64,000 bases of DNA from Amorphochlora amoebiformis. Its lineage: Eukaryota; Cercozoa; Chlorarachniophyceae. Shown piece after piece: positions 57,010 to 64,000 of the stretch; position 1 is the first letter of the stretch, and the number at the start of each line of letters is the position of its first letter. The position numbers and the translations under genes are program-made. The stretch lies in contig BAAHQB010000057.1 in the NCBI GenBank assembly GCA_054601695.1, positions 744,001 through 808,000 on the forward strand, written 5' to 3'. The notes under the pieces were generated by a model that was not told the origin of the DNA, ran no database searches, and saw only the letters and a list, made by a program, of their open reading frames with translations.

Positions 57010-57115
57010 TTTATTTTATACATGTGCAGCACAATGCGGTAGGGTAGACATACAGACTTATGTATTATATTATAATAATGCATTGATATATACATTACAT
57101 ACTGCGTATATATGA
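55977..57115 (+). CDS. Exons of the gene K tail or of a short following gene
   Basis: Chain: a ~36-nt exon starting about 55977 ([13 protein letters not shown], donor GTGAGA), 56186-56238 ([17 protein letters not shown]), 56557-56605 ([16 protein letters not shown]), 57030-57115 ([11 protein letters not shown]..., TGA). Phases 2-1-0-1-stop agree. The preceding gene K exon ends in phase 0, so one linking exon between 55443 and 55977 is missing; the island 55745-55800 (YNIVYDTTWFTRTWSS) is a candidate. A second reading of the first two islands ([14 protein letters not shown] then [10 protein letters not shown]..., TAA) would also end the gene. Confidence 0.4.
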
Positions 57116-57199
57116 TACCTATTACCATGATATGCATGTTGACGATGCTATATGCATACGTAAATATAATATGTACATATGCGGTGGATATTGTACCTT

Positions 57200-57239
<40 letters not shown>

Positions 57240-57486
57240 TTCATATCAATTTTTTCAAAAATCACGTTGTGTTGTATTTTTGCAACGTGTTACATTGTGT
57301 GCATATTAATTATTACAAGGAAGGTATTGTATTGTATTGCAATGTGTATTGTATTGTAATGTATTGTATTGAAAGCATACGCACATATTGCAATATACAA
57401 TACGTACACGACAGCATTAATATACAAACACACACACTTACTAGACGTACGCATACACGACACAGATGTAAAAAGCGGCGAAGATG

Positions 57487-57590
57487 GCTTTGAGCGCGTG
57501 GGAGACGTTTAGGCAATTTGTAGACTTCCGGCATTCTGCAACTGTTAATCGAATCCTCTCAACGCTAGAGTGATTAAATTTCGCGTTGCG
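57487..57590 (+). CDS. Candidate small ORF or exon
   Basis: ATG near 57485 reads MALSAWETFRQFVDFRHSAT then VNRILSTLE and TGA. It lies about 130 bp before the GGCGCGAAA/AAATTTGAATT pair at 57690-57732. The antisense frame here (NVSHALKAIFAAFYICVVYA) is also open, so strand is uncertain. Confidence 0.25.
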
Positions 57591-57759
57591 TAATGCTGGG
57601 CTTGGAGAAGGCGTAATACTTAGGAGTACTACGTACATACATACATGTAATACATGATTTTGTTTTATTAATTTGTGTTCCGTATCAACAAATTTGAATT
57701 CCGAATTGAAAAGTTGGCCACGCGGCGCGAAATTTTAAAAAAAAACCCTTCTAAGTTCT

Positions 57760-57859
57760 ATCTATACTCTACATACTAGCTATACATATATAGCTTGGAT
57801 ATTCTGGCTATTAATTATCTACATTATCTAGATTATCTGGATTAGTATCTATTATATCT

Positions 57860-57915
<56 letters not shown>

Positions 57916-58651
57916 ACATGTGCATCTAATACTAGATATATAATATATAGCCATGATGCATTCGCCACGTCTGGTCACTAGTAGTACTAGTAATAGCGGC
58001 CATCGTATATTGAGTGTTCACAAGAAGCTAGGAAGCAGTAGCTAGATATGCGTTTTCATTACACAGTCTATTCAGTACGTACTGATCGTTTAATACTCAT
58101 GGCTAGCGAATGAAACATGATGTGTGAGTACGGTTCGGTTAGTAGTGTATGTTGCTCGGTAAGACTATTAGAGGGTCACGTACCCACGCCAACAGAGCCC
58201 CAAAGCCTGAACTCTACCCTACCCAGCGGGCGAATACATGATGGGCTCAGTGATCTCCGTACGAAGATCCAGTACATGTATGTACATGGAGACATGTACA
58301 TCATGCGAATCATGATCTTGCTAGATACGTACGTACGCATATATGCACAGTATACGTACGTAATAATAGTACTAGAAGCATATCTTAGTGTGTGCACATC
58401 TACACATGTACGTACGTTACCTGAACGTATACGTATATCCAGTCAGTACCGTGAGACTAGTAAGACGTTTTCCTAGATACGTACGTACGTAATAGCATCG
58501 TATTATCTCTAGTATATCTAGTATATAGAGAATTGAGTCTCTCATGTATAGCTCAAGTGATTAGCTATCATGCCACTGATACCGTGACATATAGACATGT
58601 TCTCTGTAAAGAAGATTGTAGTATAATTGTTTTCGAGTATATCAATAATTA

Positions 58652-58660
<9 letters not shown>
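57760..58660. other. CTAG- and ACGTACGT-rich spacer upstream of gene N
   Basis: Same texture as the other three spacers, plus repeated TACGTACG words. A 119-codon ATG frame (58117-58476, plus) lies inside; I cannot support it as a gene because codon content follows the spacer composition. Confidence 0.6.
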
Positions 58661-58693
<33 letters not shown>

Positions 58694-58949
58694 ATCTACT
58701 TTATATACATATATTATATATATATATATATGTATAATATAAACTAGTATATATTTATAATATATAAACTAGAATATATACATACATACATATATATACA
58801 CATATACCACAGTAGAATGCAACATAGAGTGCAGATAGTGTTGTTTGCAACCCTCAACTTCGCGCAAATTTGCAGGATATACGTACGGACGTACTCTAGT
58901 CACATACTCCAGCGATAGAAAGTGGGCCAGGTTATGATGAGTAGCGTTA

Positions 58950-59074
58950 ATGAGCGGTGAGCAGAGGAGAGGGGACAAGTTTTCCCAGTTCCAACAATAC
59001 GGAGACCACTTTGGAAAAAGGATCTTTTTCCTCTACCAACTAACATATGTATATAAGTGTCTAGTGATGACTGT

Positions 59075-59159
<85 letters not shown>

Positions 59160-59237
59160 TTCTGTGAGTAAGTTGTATGTAATATGTCACTCGCTCACAT
59201 GCATTCGATTCTAGTCATTGTACGAAGTGATTAATGC

Positions 59238-59320
<83 letters not shown>

Positions 59321-59362
59321 TATATATGTTTACATATGTATGGACATATATTATATATGTTC

Positions 59363-59421
<59 letters not shown>

Positions 59422-59542
59422 CATACATATAAATATATATATTATATATATATATATATATGTATATATTGTATATATATATATATATTGTCTGTATGTA
59501 TATATATATATATATATATATATGTATTGGACATTATTAAGG

Positions 59543-59579
<37 letters not shown>

Positions 59580-59653
59580 TGTATATTAAAATATATATGT
59601 ATATATATTTATATATATGTATATATATAATATACATATGCAAACGTATACGA

Positions 59654-59697
<44 letters not shown>

Positions 59698-59736
59698 GTA
59701 TATATATAATATACACATACATATGTATACAAATAC

Positions 59737-59780
<44 letters not shown>

Positions 59781-59844
59781 TATGTACATATACCGTAAGC
59801 GCAACTGCGACAGCCCTCTTAATCCCTACCGCACTCCCGAGCTG
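58950..59844 (+). CDS. Gene N: 5' part of an unknown gene
   Basis: Exon 1, 58950-59048, reads [20 protein letters not shown] and then [13 protein letters not shown] before TAT|GTATAT. A 12-nt microexon 59215-59226 (SLYE) is possible. Exon 59779-59844 reads [20 protein letters not shown] after one residue and ends CTG|GTAACA. All phase 0. The 3' end is not resolved; a strong acceptor (ACATATTCAG at about 60850) lies downstream but overlaps a better minus-strand frame. A GCGCAAATTTGC palindrome lies about 85 bp before the ATG (58861-58872). Family not recognised. Confidence 0.45.
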
Positions 59845-60006
59845 GTAACAATCTATATACAATATATGTATATATATATGTATATATATAATATATATTA
59901 TATATTATACATACATATACATATGTGTATATGTAAACATACATATACATATATGTATAATGTATATTTATATTTATACACACATATATATATATGTGTG
60001 TGTGTG

Positions 60007-60119
<113 letters not shown>

Positions 60120-60135
60120 TATGTATATATAAATA

Positions 60136-60198
<63 letters not shown>

Positions 60199-60199
60199 A

Positions 60200-60279
<80 letters not shown>

Positions 60280-60304
60280 CATATAGATGCATATATGTAT
60301 ATAT

Positions 60305-60376
<72 letters not shown>

Positions 60377-60473
60377 TGCATTATCATGTCCAATATACAC
60401 ACAAATACAGACACATACACACAAACACGCACACACAGACACATATATATATACACATATATACATATATATA

Positions 60474-60507
<34 letters not shown>

Positions 60508-60526
60508 ATATATATATATATATATT

Positions 60527-60632
<106 letters not shown>

Positions 60633-60649
60633 CTATTTACGTATATCAT

Positions 60650-60893
60650 TCATATATATGTTTTCACATTCCATATTGACATAGATGCATCCATGTATGG
60701 ATTGCGTAGGGAAGTCATAAAATGAACTTTGTTGTATGAATCAAGACATTGAAATGAGATGTGTATTATCACTCGAGACACAAACAGACAACGAATTAAC
60801 TTAACCGTCCGGTTAACATATACTTTGCGAACTTTTTTCAACATATTCAGGCTGTATCCAAACAAATTCAATACTCATGCATACATTTAGATA

Positions 60894-60954
<61 letters not shown>

Positions 60955-61011
60955 CCATGAGTAATGACGCACACTGGCACCTTTCGTAAGCTGCACAACA
61001 TCCATAAAGAT
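60650..61011 (-). CDS. Candidate two-exon minus-strand 3' end (Q)
   Basis: Exon 61011-60981 ([10 protein letters not shown], donor AAAG|GTGCCA) joins in phase 1 to 60873-60650, an open stretch reading [38 protein letters not shown] and on to [13 protein letters not shown]. No start exon found. It may be an alternative tail of gene P (GTAGAA lies right at P's end) or a chance frame. Confidence 0.3.
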
Positions 61012-61015
61012 CTGG

Positions 61016-61060
<45 letters not shown>

Positions 61061-61061
61061 C

Positions 61062-61095
<34 letters not shown>

Positions 61096-61185
61096 CTGAT
61101 ATTAAATATATATATAAATATATATTATATATAGAAATATATATATATATATATATATACATATGTACATATATACCTACTCATT

Positions 61186-62912
61186 CTACATGAAAATAAA
61201 GCGTGACAATGTGTGGTTGAGTTGCATGATGGGTCTCTCTATCTGGGATACTTGTGTGTGCCGCTGCACTCGCTGTAAAATGCTATCGTGTGTTTTTTCT
61301 GTGATGTGTTGGGGTGTGTCATGCTGTGTCAGGGTGTGTTGTGTTCTGGTATGGTATGGGTATGCTATGTAATCGAATTGTCTGTTACGAGAATGTGCGA
61401 TGTGTGTGTTAATCGATTTGGTTGGGTGACAAGGTTGGATGTCGAGAATGGGTGTTCATGCGCACACACATACACACACAGAGAGAGAGAGAGAAAGAGA
61501 GAGAAAGAGAGAGAAAGAGAGAGGGAAAGAGAGAGAGAACGAGAGAGAAAAGAGAGAGAGGGAGAGGATAGAGAGAGAAAGAAAGAGAAGAGAGAGAGAG
61601 AGAGAAAGAGGAGAGACACGTAGACAGAGAGAAGAGGGAGAGAGAGAATAGAGAGAAGAAAGAGAGGAGAGAGAGAATAGAGAGAAGAAAGAGAGGAGAG
61701 AGAGAATAGAGAGAAGAAAGAGAGGAGAGAGAGAATAGAGAGAAGAAAGAGAGGAGAGAGAGAATAGAGAGAAGAAAGAGAGGAGAGAGAGATATGAGAG
61801 AAGAAAGAGAGGAGAGAGAGAATAGAGAGAAGAAAGAGAGGAGAGAGAGATATGAGAGAAGAAAGAGAGGAGAGAGAGAATAGAGAGAAGAAAGAGAGGA
61901 GAGAGGTATATGAGAGGATAGAGAACACAGGAGAGAGAAAAGAGAGAGAAGAAGGAAAGCGGAGGTCACGATCCCAGAGGAAAGAAATCGAATGGGGGAG
62001 CGATGAGTGAGAGATGGGTGAGAGATGGACAGAGGACGGGTACGTGTGAGAGACGCGAGAGACGAGAGATGAGTGAGAGACGCGAGAGATGAGTGAGAGA
62101 GGCGAGAGATGAGTGAGAGAGGCGAGGCGAGAGATGAGTGAGAGAGGCGAGGCGAGAGATGAGTGAGAGAGGCGAGGCGAGAGATGAGTGAGAGAGGCGA
62201 GAGATGAGTGAGAGAGAGGCGAGAGATGAGTGAGAGAGGCGAGAGATGAGTGAGAGAGGCGAGAGATGAGTGAGAGAGGCGAGAGCTGAGTGAGAGGCGA
62301 GGCGAGAGATGAGTGAGAGAGGCGAGGCGAGAGATGAGTGAGAGAGGCGAGAGATGAGTGAGAGAGAGGCGAGAGATGAGTGAGAGAGGCGAGAGATGAG
62401 TGAGAGAGGCGAGAGATGAGTGAGAGAGGCGAGAGCTGAGTGAGAGGCGAGGCGAGAGATGAGTGAGAGAGGCGAGGCGAGAGATGAGTGAGAGAGGCGA
62501 GGCGAGAGATGAGTGAGAGAGGCGAGGCGAGAGATGAGTGAGAGAGGCGAGGCGAGAGATGAGTGAGAGAGGCGAGAGATGAGTGAGAGAGGCGAGAGGT
62601 GAGTGAGAAAGGCGAGAGATGAGTGAGAGAGGCGAGAGATGAGTGAGAGAGGCGAGAGATGAGTGAGAGAGGCATGATATGAGCGGGAGACGAGAGAGAA
62701 AAGCGAGAGAGTTTTAAGAGTTTTTAAGAGTTTGAGAGTGTTAGTTTGAGACCTGGTGAGATTTTTATTCTTGATATTCGAAAATATAACCACCGATATC
62801 TTCCCTGAACCATGATATATATATATATATATATATGTGTATATATATGTATATATATATATATATATGTATATTTCTGTATACACACAATATATATATA
62901 TATATATGTATA

Positions 62913-62968
<56 letters not shown>

Positions 62969-63551
62969 GTGTGTGTGATACTTACATATATATATATATA
63001 TATACAAATATATATATATATATATATTCTCATGTCATGTGTGATGTGATGTGATGATATGTGATGCCATGTCGTAATGTGATGTGATGTGATGTGATGT
63101 GATGTGATGTGGTGTGATGTGATGTGATGTGATGTGATGTGATGTGATGTGATGTGATGTGATGTGACGTGATGTGATGTGATGTGATGTGATGTGATGT
63201 GATGTGATGTGATGTGATGTGATGTGATGTGATGTGATGTGATGTGATGTGATGTGATGTGATGTGATGTGATGTGATGTGATGTGATGTGATGTGATGT
63301 GATGTGATGTGATGTGATGTGATGTGATGTGATGTGATGTGATGTGATGTGATGTGATGTGATGTGATGTGATGTGATGTGATGTGATGTGATGTGATGT
63401 GATGTGATGTCATGTGATGTCATGTGATGTGATGTGATATGGTGAAGTGAAGTGATATGGTGATGTGATGTGATTTGGTACGTTTTTCCAGTTTTCTTGT
63501 TATCTGGTTGATTCCAACTGACACGTGTGAACACCTCTTCGAATCACCCAT
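61186..63551 (-). CDS. Gene P: unknown 105-residue basic protein, three exons
   Basis: Exons: 63551-63482 ([23 protein letters not shown], donor C|GTACCA), 62804-62753 ([14 protein letters not shown]), 61381-61186 ([14 protein letters not shown]... to SRFIFM, TAG). Phases 1 and 2 agree; 318 nt in all. The last exon stays open for 65 codons in a His/Gln/Thr-rich frame. Intron 1 holds the GATGT pentamer array and intron 2 the GA-rich minisatellite. No family recognised. Confidence 0.45.
61480..62716. repeat. GA-rich tract and ~20-bp minisatellite GAGAGATGAGTGAGAGAGGC
   Basis: GA/AGAAAG units to about 61940, then about 30 units of GAGAGATGAGTGAGAGAGGC with a nested GGCGA insert. Open Ser/Leu frames across it are artefacts. 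Confidence 0.95.
63040..63470. repeat. GATGT pentamer array
   Basis: About 80 nearly perfect GATGT units; since 5 is coprime to 3 it reads Ser-His-His-Ile-Thr on the minus strand. Lies in gene P intron 1, starting near the donor. Confidence 0.95.
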
Positions 63552-63585
63552 GCCCCTCAAATATGTCACATATACATACATAAAC

Positions 63586-63767
<182 letters not shown>

Positions 63768-63770
63768 TAT

Positions 63771-63852
<82 letters not shown>

Positions 63853-63894
63853 TATATACATATACACACACGAATTATAATACATCCTAAACAC

Positions 63895-63934
<40 letters not shown>

Positions 63935-64000
63935 GTATGTTTATATGTTATATATTAATAAGATATGTATTTATATATTACACGTATTATATATATATAT

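Noticed and set aside
61365-62675. 436-codon minus-strand frame [13 protein letters not shown]
   Set aside because: Entirely the GA-rich ~20-bp minisatellite; the same region is an intron of gene P in the phase-matched model.
63030-63534. SHHIT-repeat frame of 206 codons
   Set aside because: Pentamer GATGT repeat; stop-free in all frames of one strand.

Overview
The window looks like nuclear DNA of an intron-rich eukaryote, probably unicellular; I cannot fix the lineage. About half of it is microsatellite, mostly (AT)n plus GA/CT tracts, and about twenty interstitial arrays of TTAGGG/CCCTAA are scattered through it. No long open frame is a gene: the long frames read only Tyr-Ile, Ser-Leu, Arg-Glu, Asn-Pro and Thr-Leu dipeptides translated from repeats. 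The real genes are chains of exons, mostly 12-165 nt, in the small non-repetitive islands. I found them by hand by looking for AG|exon|GT islands whose reading phases fit end to end. Exon coordinates are exact readings; the gene models are inference.

Layout. Z(+), 1-4590, is the 3' part of an unknown gene. A CTAG-rich spacer follows (4591-5500). Y(-), 10287-6181, is a basic protein. W(+), 10529-10825, and X(-), 11111-10906, are small genes. A(+), 11240-23228, encodes a secreted protein with a long Ser-Glu-Pro/Ala-Lys repeat and two complete six-cysteine thrombospondin type-1 domains. B(+), 23310-29953, is unknown and could be a continuation of A. A second CTAG-rich spacer follows (30190-31080). 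D(-), 34415-31273, is unknown. E(+), from 34515, encodes an OB-fold protein resembling STN1, the telomere-capping CST subunit. F(+) is a chain running to 44098. The 44.1-45.3 kb region holds loose exon candidates, followed by a third CTAG spacer. H(-) starts at 46368. K(+), 46698 to at least 55443, encodes a tandem-pore potassium channel with both selectivity filters readable; exons up to 57115 may be its tail. A fourth CTAG-rich stretch follows (57760-58660). N(+) starts at 58950. P(-), 63551-61186, is a small gene.

The genes form a compact alternating pattern. Divergent pairs (Y/W, X/A, D/E, H/K) share 99-329 bp promoter gaps. Three CTAG-rich spacers lie where genes converge.

Two properties of the introns stand out. 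First, in more than twenty introns the edge of the neighbouring exon, with its splice site, has been copied once to about seventeen times into the intron, producing minisatellites that always lie on the intron side. Second, telomere-like arrays tend to be polarised: introns often begin with the TTAGGG strand (several donors are GTTAGG) and often end with the CCCTAA strand, which supplies pyrimidines and the CTAAC branch-point consensus. A probable STN1 gene in the same window makes the telomere-repeat invasion more interesting.
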